From Bacteroidaceae bacterium (lineage in GTDB: Bacteria > Bacteroidota > Bacteroidia > Bacteroidales > Bacteroidaceae), in assembly GCA_017650045.1 (NCBI GenBank), contig JAGCFP010000028.1:1-34457 (forward strand): 34,457 bases of DNA, read 5' to 3'. The stretch's first letter is position 1, and each line of letters begins with the position of its first letter. The notes below the pieces were generated by a model, which worked only from the letters and a program-made list of their open reading frames with translations, was not told the origin of the DNA and did not search any database. Positions 7,503 to 14,653 of this stretch are shown here, piece after piece. Made by a program: the position numbers and the translations under genes.

Positions 7503-7747
7503 ATCGTTTGCTTCTGTTTGGAGTTTCTTCCTGCTACTTGAGACTGAGAAAAAACGTTTTCATCTTTTGAAGATGTTGAGCGAATAGACTGTTCCTGTTC
7601 TGAATTTGAACCAGATTTCTGCTTCTGTGATATCTTATTCCTAGTTACATACTTGTAAGTTCCTATACAAGATAGGATGAAAATGATAATTGCTATAGCC
7701 CATCCGTCGAATGCTATTTCGGGATTAAAAATGTCAAAACTTTCCAT
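7499..7747 (-). CDS. Small single-pass membrane protein with two Q/G/N/S motifs
   Basis: The 82-aa protein has a short N-terminal part, one transmembrane segment (about 15-31, GWAIAIIIFILSCIGTY) and a polar tail. The tail holds two copies of QxQxxGxNSxQxQxI, at residues 41-55 and 68-82; the second ends exactly at the C-terminus. The same pattern opens the overlapping downstream 363-aa protein. The gene starts three bases after the hsdS stop, so it belongs to the restriction operon. The positively charged residues after the membrane segment (KYVTRNK) predict that the tail is cytoplasmic. No family is recognised. A membrane effector or anchor triggered through the motif is an inference from layout alone. 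Confidence 0.75.
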   Translation of the reverse strand: MESFDIFNPEIAFDGWAIAIIIFILSCIGTYKYVTRNKISQKQKSGSNSEQEQSIRSTSSKDENVFSQSQVAGRNSKQKQTI

Positions 7748-7750
7748 ATT

Positions 7751-8884
7751 TTATAGGTTTTCGTTAATGAGAGATTTTATAACAGCATCTATGGCTTTAA
7801 TGGATTTGCGAAGTTCAAATTCTGATTTATCTGCCTGTTCGGCTTTGGTCACAAACTGCTGCTGTTCCTCTTTGGATGGGATGGGTATCTGTATTTTCCC
7901 AAGATTCGCTCTACTGACGCGAAGTCGTGTAGTTCCGCTAAGAACTTTCTTTATTTGCATTGCATAATCAGGAGTGTTTGTAAATGCTACAAAGAACTTT
8001 GGAAGCACCTTATCATTTAACCTTATGATAGTGCAATCAACAGCTGTGATGGATTTGCCTAATCCAGCAGGAATAATGCAGGCTCGCCCAACTGGGTCTG
8101 GTAATCGAGAGATTAAGATGTCCTCCTCTACCACCTCTGTACAGTTAAGTCGATTAAAGGTTTCTTCGCTTATATATCGAGCCTTATCACCTTTATCTTT
8201 GAATGTACCTACACCAACATTACCCGTTTGAATAAGCCTAATCCCTGAATCAGACTGGTCTTTAGCTTCAATCCAATCTCCGTCAATAAAAGTATCGCAC
8301 AAAGAAGATAATGCGACTCTCTCTGCAGAACTCCCAAACATCTCGATAAATTGCGATTTCACCATTTCTTCAGTGGCAGCAAGAAGCTTCTTGTATGATT
8401 CCTTTAAGCGATATGCTGCCCACACTTTATCAGAAATTTCTTTTTGTTCCTCTGGAGTTGGCAGTTCAAATTCATAATTGGCGATTGATGACCAATTGTT
8501 TGCGAAATTAACACTCCCGACTTTATGGCTTTCACAGTAATCCCAAAAATGATCCGATTGTAACATCACTGCCAAATACTCTTGTGAGAGAACAGTTTCA
8601 TCCTTAGAGCGTAGAATATAACTGGCATCAGAACACAGTCCAGCAAACCGCACCATGCCAGCTTTACGTAGATGAGGATTACGAGCCATAAATACCACAT
8701 CCCTATCTTGAAATGCAAAATGGAATTTAAATCCTAGCTTCCCAAGGTTTTCTTTTAAGAGCCCCTTCTGAGTTACCTCCAATTCATTAGACTCAAAATG
8801 TTCTCCACCGATATAGTATTCCAACTCGGTTGTAAATCTATCGACATTTCCATTTATTCTGTCAACAATATCAGTTAGCTTCAT
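7751..8884 (-). CDS. hsdS: Type I specificity subunit HsdS
   Basis: HsdS chooses the DNA target of the type I methyltransferase and restriction complex. The 377-aa protein has a first target-recognition domain (about 1-145) and a central conserved helix (PTPEEQKEISDKVWAAYRLK, about 141-175). A second recognition domain follows (about 185-335, with SGIRLIQTGNVGVG and LISRLPDPVGRA), then a second conserved helix from PIPSKEEQQQFV to the end. The length is a little short for a two-domain HsdS, and the first domain is compact. It begins one base after the second hsdM stop. No inverted-repeat hsdS fragment or recombinase is seen nearby, so nothing here suggests shuffling of specificity. Confidence 0.9.
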   Translation of the reverse strand: MKLTDIVDRINGNVDRFTTELEYYIGGEHFESNELEVTQKGLLKENLGKLGFKFHFAFQDRDVVFMARNPHLRKAGMVRFAGLCSDASYILRSKDETVLSQEYLAVMLQSDHFWDYCESHKVGSVNFANNWSSIANYEFELPTPEEQKEISDKVWAAYRLKESYKKLLAATEEMVKSQFIEMFGSSAERVALSSLCDTFIDGDWIEAKDQSDSGIRLIQTGNVGVGTFKDKGDKARYISEETFNRLNCTEVVEEDILISRLPDPVGRACIIPAGLGKSITAVDCTIIRLNDKVLPKFFVAFTNTPDYAMQIKKVLSGTTRLRVSRANLGKIQIPIPSKEEQQQFVTKAEQADKSEFELRKSIKAIDAVIKSLINENL

Positions 8885-8885
8885 A

Positions 8886-10412
8886 TTACATAAACATTTG
8901 GGTTAATAATTGGTAAGCCTCATGCATGTCCCTACTACATTCATCAAATTTCTTTAGAGAACTTATTGTATCATATGAGCCTTCATTATTTTTGGAAACA
9001 TATAGGGGAATTGCCAACATATATCCTTTTTGCTTTATTTCTTCAATAGTGGCAACATTGGAGAAACCATCGATGTAATCATACCTCAAATATGCATCAA
9101 GGATCTCTTTTATATGCTCTGGCTCCAAATTACTCTCTGCATTTTTTCGAGTCACCTTGTCTTTGGCATCTACAAATAAAATCTTTCCTTTCCTTCCTGC
9201 CCTTTTATTTTGTTTGCAAATCAAAATACAAGCTTCCATGGGAGAATTATAAAAAAGATTTCTTCCAATACCAATGACACATTCTACTACATCTGATTCT
9301 ACAAGATTTGCTCGAATATCCTTTTCTTCATCTCTTCCCAACACGCCATGTGGCAATAAAATGGCACATCTGCCATTATTCTCACTCATCGAAGAAATAA
9401 TATGCTGTATGAAAGCATAGTCCGCACGTCCTTGCGGTGGCGTTCCAAGGAAATTTCGTCCCCATTTGTCGTTCATAAAAGCGTCACGGTTCCATGTCTT
9501 GATAGAGTAGGGTGGATTCGCCAGCACTACATCAAACTTTCTCAGATGACTACCATCTACAAAAGCAGGATGAGCCAGCGTGTCTTCACGAACAATGCTA
9601 AAGTCTTCAACTCCATTTAGATAAAGGTTCATTCGTGCAATGGAAGCCGTCAAGGCATTGATTTCTTGCCCAAACACCTTTACGCCTTGCCAGGCCTGTC
9701 CCTTTTGGCGCAGGAAGTCAAGACACTTCACAAGCATACCACCAGACCCACAAGTGGGGTCGTAGATGCTTTCGTTAGGTTTTGGTTGAAGAATCTCTGC
9801 CATCAATGTCACTACAGTACGGTTGGTGTAGAACTCCTGTGCTGTATTCCCAGCATCATCTGCAAACTTGCCTACAAGGTATTCGTATGCTTGTCCCATC
9901 TCATCAGCTGGACAAGAATCAAGACTCAAATCATAGCGAGAGAAATCTTCTATCAAAGAAGTGATGATATGATCAGGCATCTTTGCCTTGTTTGTCCATC
10001 CATCTTTGGGGCCGAAGATTCCTGTGAGACCACCGACTATACGCCCATCTCCATCCTCGCCAGGATTGGCTTGCTCAATGGCTATAAATGCCTCTACAAG
10101 CCGTTGCCCTACATTCTCTGTTACTTCACGCACATCTTTCCAGTGGGCACCTTCTGGAATGCGGATAGGCAGTTCTTCAGCTTGCATACCAGCATATTCT
10201 TCGCCCCCTTCGCGAACGAAGCCTTGGTACTGCTCATCAAAGACATCACTGATGCGTTTGAAGAACAGTAGAGGAAAGATGTATTCCTTATAACCAGCAG
10301 CATCTATTTGCCCACGCAGGCGTGTGGCAGCTCCCCATAGGAAAGATTCTAGATCGTCGAGTGAGATCTGACTGCCTGGCATTCGATATGTTTTCTCTGG
10401 ATGTACTTCCAT
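8886..10412 (-). CDS. hsdM: Type I DNA methyltransferase HsdM (second copy)
   Basis: This 508-aa protein is an N6-adenine DNA methyltransferase subunit. The N-terminal helical domain covers about 15-160 (LRGQIDAAGYKEYIFPLLFFKR). The SAM-binding motif is DPTCGSGG (218-225) and the catalytic motif is NPPY (299-302). Between them lies QEFYTNRTVV, where most HsdM proteins have EFYTPR. It is clearly different from the adjacent upstream HsdM in sequence (for example DPTCGSGG and NPPY against DPACGSGG and NPPF). It follows that gene by five bases and precedes hsdS by one, so all three are surely co-transcribed. Both catalytic motifs are intact. Whether it pairs with itself or with the other HsdM cannot be seen. 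Confidence 0.92.
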   Translation of the reverse strand: MEVHPEKTYRMPGSQISLDDLESFLWGAATRLRGQIDAAGYKEYIFPLLFFKRISDVFDEQYQGFVREGGEEYAGMQAEELPIRIPEGAHWKDVREVTENVGQRLVEAFIAIEQANPGEDGDGRIVGGLTGIFGPKDGWTNKAKMPDHIITSLIEDFSRYDLSLDSCPADEMGQAYEYLVGKFADDAGNTAQEFYTNRTVVTLMAEILQPKPNESIYDPTCGSGGMLVKCLDFLRQKGQAWQGVKVFGQEINALTASIARMNLYLNGVEDFSIVREDTLAHPAFVDGSHLRKFDVVLANPPYSIKTWNRDAFMNDKWGRNFLGTPPQGRADYAFIQHIISSMSENNGRCAILLPHGVLGRDEEKDIRANLVESDVVECVIGIGRNLFYNSPMEACILICKQNKRAGRKGKILFVDAKDKVTRKNAESNLEPEHIKEILDAYLRYDYIDGFSNVATIEEIKQKGYMLAIPLYVSKNNEGSYDTISSLKKFDECSRDMHEAYQLLTQMFM

Positions 10413-10417
10413 GCTGA

Positions 10418-11953
10418 TTATGCGTTAATAATACGTCTAAACTCTGCCTCACGGAACTTTACTTCCTCGTAGGCAGCTTTAAATTCTGCTAATACCTCTG
10501 AATAAGGCTTGATAGCCTCACGGTGGTATTGCACATATTTATTTGGCGAAAGGTCGAAATCCTTCGCCTTTATCTCATCGAGAGTAACTACCTGTGAGAA
10601 GTCTTCCACATTCTCGTAGTTGGAATAAAGCTCATAAAGGCGCTCTACATCCTTTTGTTCAAGGATGTTTTGAGCTCGCTTCTGAGTTAAAATCTTAGAG
10701 CCGTCTATCATCAGAATCCGTGCGCTATGTGCTGCTGGTTTTATCTTTCGCAAAATGAGGAAGCATGGAGATATACCTGCACCGTAGAAAAGCTTTTCAC
10801 CAAGAGTGACAACAGCTTCCACCATATCACTCTTCACCAGCTTTTCACGAATGCGTCCTTCTTCATTGCCACGGAAGAGAACTCCCTGTGGCATTACCAC
10901 AGCCATTCTACCTGTACCAGGAGACATAGACGCAATCATGTGCTGAATCCACGCATAGTCGCCGCAAGAGTCGCTGGGAGTTCCCCAAATGTTACGTCCA
11001 TACTTATCTGATGACCATTCCACGGCTCCCCATTTATCAAGTGAAAAGGGTGGATTTGCAATGACACAGTCGAATTTAGCCACCTCTCCACCTTGCAAGA
11101 TTTTGGGATTGCGAAGCGTATCGCCTTGCATAATGATAAAGTCGGATGCACCATGCAGGAATAGATTCATTTTAGCGATGGCAGCATTGGTAACATTCTT
11201 CTCTTGGCCAAAAATAGATCCACAGCAGAGGCTGCTATGATTCATGTGGTGAACTGCCTCTATAAGCATACCACCGCTACCGCATGCTGGATCGTACACG
11301 GTTTCGCCTGGGCGAGGGTCAAGAATTCGGATAAGTAACTGCACTACCGAACGAGGGGTGTAGAATTCTCCAGCCTTAGCTTTTGAGTCATCTGCAAATT
11401 TCTTCAATAGAATCTCATAAGCATCACCCATCAAGTCAGTTGGATAATCTTTATTGCCCAGTTTACGGGTGCTGAGATGCTCTATCAAGTCACGTATCTT
11501 ACCGTCAGATAGGTTTTTCTTATCTGTCCATTTTTGGGAACTGAAGATACTAAGTACGCCATAAAGTGTGTCAGGATTGGCCAACTCAATGCCACGCATG
11601 GCACCCACAATAGCTGCTCCTAAATTCTCAGTGCGCTCACGCACCTCTTGCCAATGGCATCCTTCTGGAATGACAAAACGATGCTGTTCAGGAAGCGAAG
11701 CGTATTCTTCATCGCCACCACTCTCCTCAAGGGCATCTTGTGTCTCTTCATCATATACATCGTTGATGCGCTTATAATAGAGGATAGGCGTTATGTAATC
11801 TTTAAAGTTGTCTTGGCTTACTGGCCCGCGAATGATGTTGCATGCCTCAAAAAGGAAATTGTACAGATTCTGCACACCTTCCAGCTTCAGCTCCTGTGGA
11901 GTCTTAGGAACATTTATTTTATTAGTATCTTTAATTTTCCTATTTTTAGCCAT
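10418..11953 (-). CDS. hsdM: Type I DNA methyltransferase HsdM (first copy)
   Basis: The 511-aa protein is the first gene of the restriction operon. The HsdM N-terminal domain covers about 25-165 and contains IIRGPVSQDNFKDYITPIL. GEFYTPR follows at 195-201, the SAM-binding motif DPACGSGGM is at 221-229, and the catalytic NPPF is at 300-303. All key residues for N6-adenine methylation are present. It is preceded by a Lys-rich start (MAKNRKIKDTNK) not found in the second copy. A -7 box TATATTTG lies at 11992-11999 on the minus strand, about 40 nt upstream of the start. Two full-length, diverged hsdM genes with one hsdS is unusual. It suggests either a heteromeric methyltransferase or fusion of two ancestral loci. 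Confidence 0.92.
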   Translation of the reverse strand: MAKNRKIKDTNKINVPKTPQELKLEGVQNLYNFLFEACNIIRGPVSQDNFKDYITPILYYKRINDVYDEETQDALEESGGDEEYASLPEQHRFVIPEGCHWQEVRERTENLGAAIVGAMRGIELANPDTLYGVLSIFSSQKWTDKKNLSDGKIRDLIEHLSTRKLGNKDYPTDLMGDAYEILLKKFADDSKAKAGEFYTPRSVVQLLIRILDPRPGETVYDPACGSGGMLIEAVHHMNHSSLCCGSIFGQEKNVTNAAIAKMNLFLHGASDFIIMQGDTLRNPKILQGGEVAKFDCVIANPPFSLDKWGAVEWSSDKYGRNIWGTPSDSCGDYAWIQHMIASMSPGTGRMAVVMPQGVLFRGNEEGRIREKLVKSDMVEAVVTLGEKLFYGAGISPCFLILRKIKPAAHSARILMIDGSKILTQKRAQNILEQKDVERLYELYSNYENVEDFSQVVTLDEIKAKDFDLSPNKYVQYHREAIKPYSEVLAEFKAAYEEVKFREAEFRRIINA

Positions 11954-11991
11954 CTTTTGATAACATTGCTCTTTTTGCAGTCATTAACTTG

Positions 11992-11999
11992 CAAATATA
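11992..11999 (-). promoter_or_regulatory. -7 box of the restriction operon (TATATTTG)
   Basis: Read on the minus strand, TATATTTG fits TANNTTTG and lies about 40 nt before the first hsdM. The surrounding 100 nt are strongly AT-rich. No TTTG is found at the ideal -33 distance. Confidence 0.5.
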
Positions 12000-12149
12000 A
12001 GAAAAACAAAAATAATATAGGCTGCTTATTTGGTAAAAAAACGAAAAACGACAACAATATATAGTTTTAGTTAACTACAATTATCACTACTATCATCTGT
12101 GGTGGAAAATACACACTATGTTACTATGGTATTTGTGGTAAATAATTAT

Positions 12150-12157
12150 TATCTTTG
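12150..12157 (+). promoter_or_regulatory. -7 box of the AbiH-like gene (TATCTTTG)
   Basis: TATCTTTG is a perfect match to TANNTTTG and lies 40 nt before the ATG at 12198. An upstream TTTG at 12132-12135 is closer (14 nt) than the usual 19. It supports starting the gene at 12198 rather than at 12099, which would be upstream of the promoter. Confidence 0.55.
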
Positions 12158-12197
12158 TAAAGATAATGATAATGGAAAGATAGAAGTAAGAATAGGT

Positions 12198-13432
12198 ATG
12201 AACAGACTTGTTTTAATAGGTAATGGCTTTGATCTGGCCCATGGACTTAAGACCAGCTACCAAGATTTTATAAATTGGTATTGGGAGCAAAAGATTAATG
12301 AATTTAGAACTACGTATGAGAGAACAATAAAAGATACCCTTTGTTCAATCAGTGTGTTGAATGATCCAACATGCTTTTTTTATGCATACAATCATTTTTC
12401 ACCTCTAATCAAATCATATAAAGATTGTCTACAAACCCTTTGTAATGATAAAGACAATATAAGGTTTTCTTATTCTATTTTCTTTGAGAATATTCTAAAA
12501 AGTATTGAAACCAAAAAATGGGTTGATATAGAAAATGAATATTATTCTTTAGTTAAGAAATATTCTATAGATTATTTCTCGGAAAACAACATGAAAACAT
12601 TAAACAAACATTTACATTTTTTGCAGGAAAAATTGATAGAGTATTTGACAACAGTAAACCAGCAAGTTATAAATATAAAGAAAGATATTAATAATAAAAT
12701 TTATGCGCCTATTCATCCTAATGAAGTGTCTATAGAGGGAAAAAAGAACTTGACGACATTGAAAAAAGATGGAAAAAATTGAAGCCAGATGAATTAAATG
12801 ATTTAATGGAGGAATTATTATCCCGTTATAAAATTACTAATTACATGACTAAAAGGGATTATATTGAGGAGGTAAGGGATTATATTAAAGACCCCCTTCA
12901 TTATAAAGATTATCCCCGTCTATTTATGATGCCTGATAATATCATGCTCTTGAATTTCAATTATACCCAAACAGCTGGTTTATATCACAACCCCAATTTC
13001 ATATTGAACTATATTCATGGAAAATTAGAGAATCCAGACAGTGTGATTTTCGGATATGGAGATGAGCTTGACGAAGACTATAAGAAGATACAAAGTCTTA
13101 ATGATAATGAGTATTTGAAGAATGTGAAATCTATCAGATATATGGAGTCAGATAATTATCGTAATGTGCTGAAGTTCATAGAATCAGCACCTTACCAAAT
13201 ATGTATCATGGGGCATTCTTGTGGTAATTCTGATCGTACTTTGCTTAATACATTATTTGAACATAAGAATTGTATTTCCATCAAACCTTACTATCGTGTT
13301 AAGGATGATGGAACTTACAATTATCTTGAACTTGTTCAAAATATCAGCAGGAATTTCACTGATATGAAACTCATGAGGGATAGAGTGGTAAACAAAACAT
13401 ATTGTGAACCGTTAGTTAAGAGGAATGTATAA
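12198..13432 (+). pseudogene. abiH: AbiH-like phage-defence protein, two frames joined at A AAA AAG
   Basis: The start MNRLVLIGNGFDLAHGLKTSY is the hallmark of the AbiH family, whose founder is a lactococcal abortive-infection protein. Frame one runs to a TGA at 12780-12782 (194 aa). Frame two is open from 12725 to 13432 and carries the rest of the family, including NIMLLNFNYTQT, YIHGKLE and ICIMGHSCGNSD. The last residues of frame one (NLTTLKKDGKN) look unnatural, while frame two upstream of its first possible start reads KELDDIEKRWKKLKPDEL. The switch therefore lies at 12740-12746, A AAA AAG. A -1 step there gives a seamless 411-aa protein. This is either a lost A in the run, with a dead gene, or programmed -1 frameshifting. 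No stable downstream stem is obvious, so loss by mutation is at least as likely. The gene is AT-rich. Confidence 0.8.
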
Positions 13433-13433
13433 T

Positions 13434-14141
13434 ATGATGACTCTTCAAGAAATAGATATTGATTTTGATTTTCGTCTAGACAGCAAAGGCAAAGATCCTG
13501 ATTCTTCTAGTCCTACTATGAAGGCATATCATCAGCTGCTGTGGAGCAAGCCTCTGCCTAATGGGCAGACTATGGCTTTGACTTCTGAAGGTTGCTCATA
13601 CCTCAGATGGAATGATATGTATTTCGGTAGTGACTCCATAACTGCAAGCTTTAGATATATGGCATCCCTTATGGAGAAGGTTAGGGGAACTATGCCCGAC
13701 TTTGATGATTTCATAGAGTATTATTTGGGGCGTGCTTACACAATAGGTGGTGAGATCATTTTCCCACAATTGCATTGGAGCATGAATCAGGCGCGTGGAT
13801 GTAGTCCTAGAATCAGAGATAGATGGGATTTGACACTGGAATGCATTAAGCGTTTCTATGAAGGTGGACATTCTCCACTGGATAGGGCATTGGAGAGGAG
13901 TGCTGATTTTTTTAGGCTCTTTGTGGATTTCAAGGGGTATGTGGATTTCTTCTTCCTTCAGGATTGTGTGGATGAGGATTATAATGTGAAGCTTTGGCTG
14001 GATACGCCTTTGTTTGAGGTTAATCCGATTCCTAAATCTATAGAGAGTTATTTTGATTGGATTGATGCACAACTGGAGTTTGTTGCTAAAAGGAATGAGC
14101 GTATAGCTGGTTATTGCAAAGACTCCGCAATCACGTTTTAA
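13434..14141 (+). CDS. DUF6994-family protein
   Basis: The protein (about 235 aa) begins MMTLQEIDIDFDFRLDS and has KDPDSSSPTMKAYHQLLWSKPLPNG. I recognise this as the DUF6994 family, found beside defence and accessory genes; its function is unknown. It is a soluble protein with many Trp, Phe and Tyr and no signal peptide or membrane segment. An ATG at 13425 would overlap the AbiH-like stop and sit too close to the AGAGG at 13419-13423, so 13434 (or 13437) is preferred. The near-overlap puts it in one unit with the AbiH-like gene. Its stop codon lies inside the loop of the terminator that ends this unit. Confidence 0.8.
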   Translation: MMTLQEIDIDFDFRLDSKGKDPDSSSPTMKAYHQLLWSKPLPNGQTMALTSEGCSYLRWNDMYFGSDSITASFRYMASLMEKVRGTMPDFDDFIEYYLGRAYTIGGEIIFPQLHWSMNQARGCSPRIRDRWDLTLECIKRFYEGGHSPLDRALERSADFFRLFVDFKGYVDFFFLQDCVDEDYNVKLWLDTPLFEVNPIPKSIESYFDWIDAQLEFVAKRNERIAGYCKDSAITF

Positions 14142-14159
14142 TGTGACTGCGGAGTTTTC
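14122..14159 (+). terminator. Terminator overlapping the DUF6994 stop codon
   Basis: ACTCCGCA (14122-14129) pairs with TGCGGAGT (14148-14155), and TCAC (14131-14134) with GTGA (14143-14146), followed by TTTTC. The loop contains the TAA stop at 14139-14141, so the last codons of the gene form the left arm. Confidence 0.8.
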
Positions 14160-14175
14160 TTAATGATTAATTTTT

Positions 14176-14200
14176 TATCTTTGCAGAAACGATAGGAGGA
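14176..14200 (+). promoter_or_regulatory. -7 box and strong Shine-Dalgarno site
   Basis: TATCTTTG (14176-14183) is followed eleven bases later by AGGAGGA (14194-14200), seven bases before the ATG at 14207. Such a strong ribosome-binding site is uncommon in this phylum and suggests high expression of the small proteins downstream. Confidence 0.65.
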
Positions 14201-14206
14201 AATATT

Positions 14207-14446
14207 ATGGGATTCTTTGACAACGACTCTAATGACAATGGGGGCTTCTTTGGTGGGAAGCCTAAGAAGAAGAAGGGGCTGTTTGATGGCTTCTTCGGAG
14301 AAGGTTATAAACCTGACGCATGGCGGAAGGATATACCTTATAATGATACCCACGACTCGCACATCTGGGATTGGGATGCCAATGACAGGGATGGTGACGG
14401 GTATCGCGACGGTAGTGTAGGGGATAGTGATTTGTGGGATGATTAA
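14207..14446 (+). CDS. 79-aa Asp/Gly/Phe-rich small protein
   Basis: I do not recognise a family. The protein has three Phe-Phe units (GFFDN at 2-6, GFFGG at 13-17, GFFGE at 28-32), a basic patch KPKKKK (18-23), and a strongly acidic second half. Residues 60-65, DRDGDG, fit the start of a calcium-binding EF-hand-type loop (DxDxDG, with D68 at the ninth position). It has its own promoter and a strong ribosome-binding site. A 45-aa membrane protein follows after twelve bases. The calcium idea rests on one short loop and is tentative. Confidence 0.7.
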   Translation: MGFFDNDSNDNGGFFGGKPKKKKGLFDGFFGEGYKPDAWRKDIPYNDTHDSHIWDWDANDRDGDGYRDGSVGDSDLWDD

Positions 14447-14458
14447 AGGGATTTCTCT

Positions 14459-14596
14459 ATGTGTGGATTAATGATCATAGTGGCATTCCTGATGTTTTAT
14501 GCGTTTATCACCTTTCCATGGTGGTTTAGTGTTTTATTGGTTCTTTCAGGTTTTTTATTCTTATATTTACAGGATAGGTACTGGAAAAAGAAATGA
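14459..14596 (+). CDS. 45-aa membrane protein with two hydrophobic segments
   Basis: The ORF starts MCGLMIIVAFLMFYAFITFPWW, has a second hydrophobic stretch (FSVLLVLSGFLFLYL) and ends QDRYWKKK. The basic end predicts a cytoplasmic C-terminus. It begins 12 nt after the 79-aa gene and is followed by a clean terminator at 14613-14640, so the two small genes form a unit. The composition is that of a real membrane protein. No homologue is recognised. Confidence 0.6.
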   Translation: MCGLMIIVAFLMFYAFITFPWWFSVLLVLSGFLFLYLQDRYWKKK

Positions 14597-14612
14597 GTAT
14601 GCTGTAAATAAT

Positions 14613-14640
14613 AAGGGACTACTTGATGTAGTCCCTTTCT
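14613..14640. terminator. Bidirectional terminator between small-protein unit and PP2C gene
   Basis: AAGGGACTAC (14613-14622) pairs perfectly with GTAGTCCCTT (14628-14637) around TTGAT, with T-rich sequence to the right and A-rich sequence to the left. It can serve both converging genes. Confidence 0.8.
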
Positions 14641-14653
14641 TATTCTTCATCTC

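Noticed and set aside
9666-10271. Antisense ORF of 201 aa inside the second hsdM
   Set aside because: No recognisable domain, no promoter, and fully inside a well-supported gene.
12779-13432. A second independent gene starting at TTG 12779
   Set aside because: Its frame is already open and protein-like upstream of that TTG, and the content completes the AbiH-like protein.
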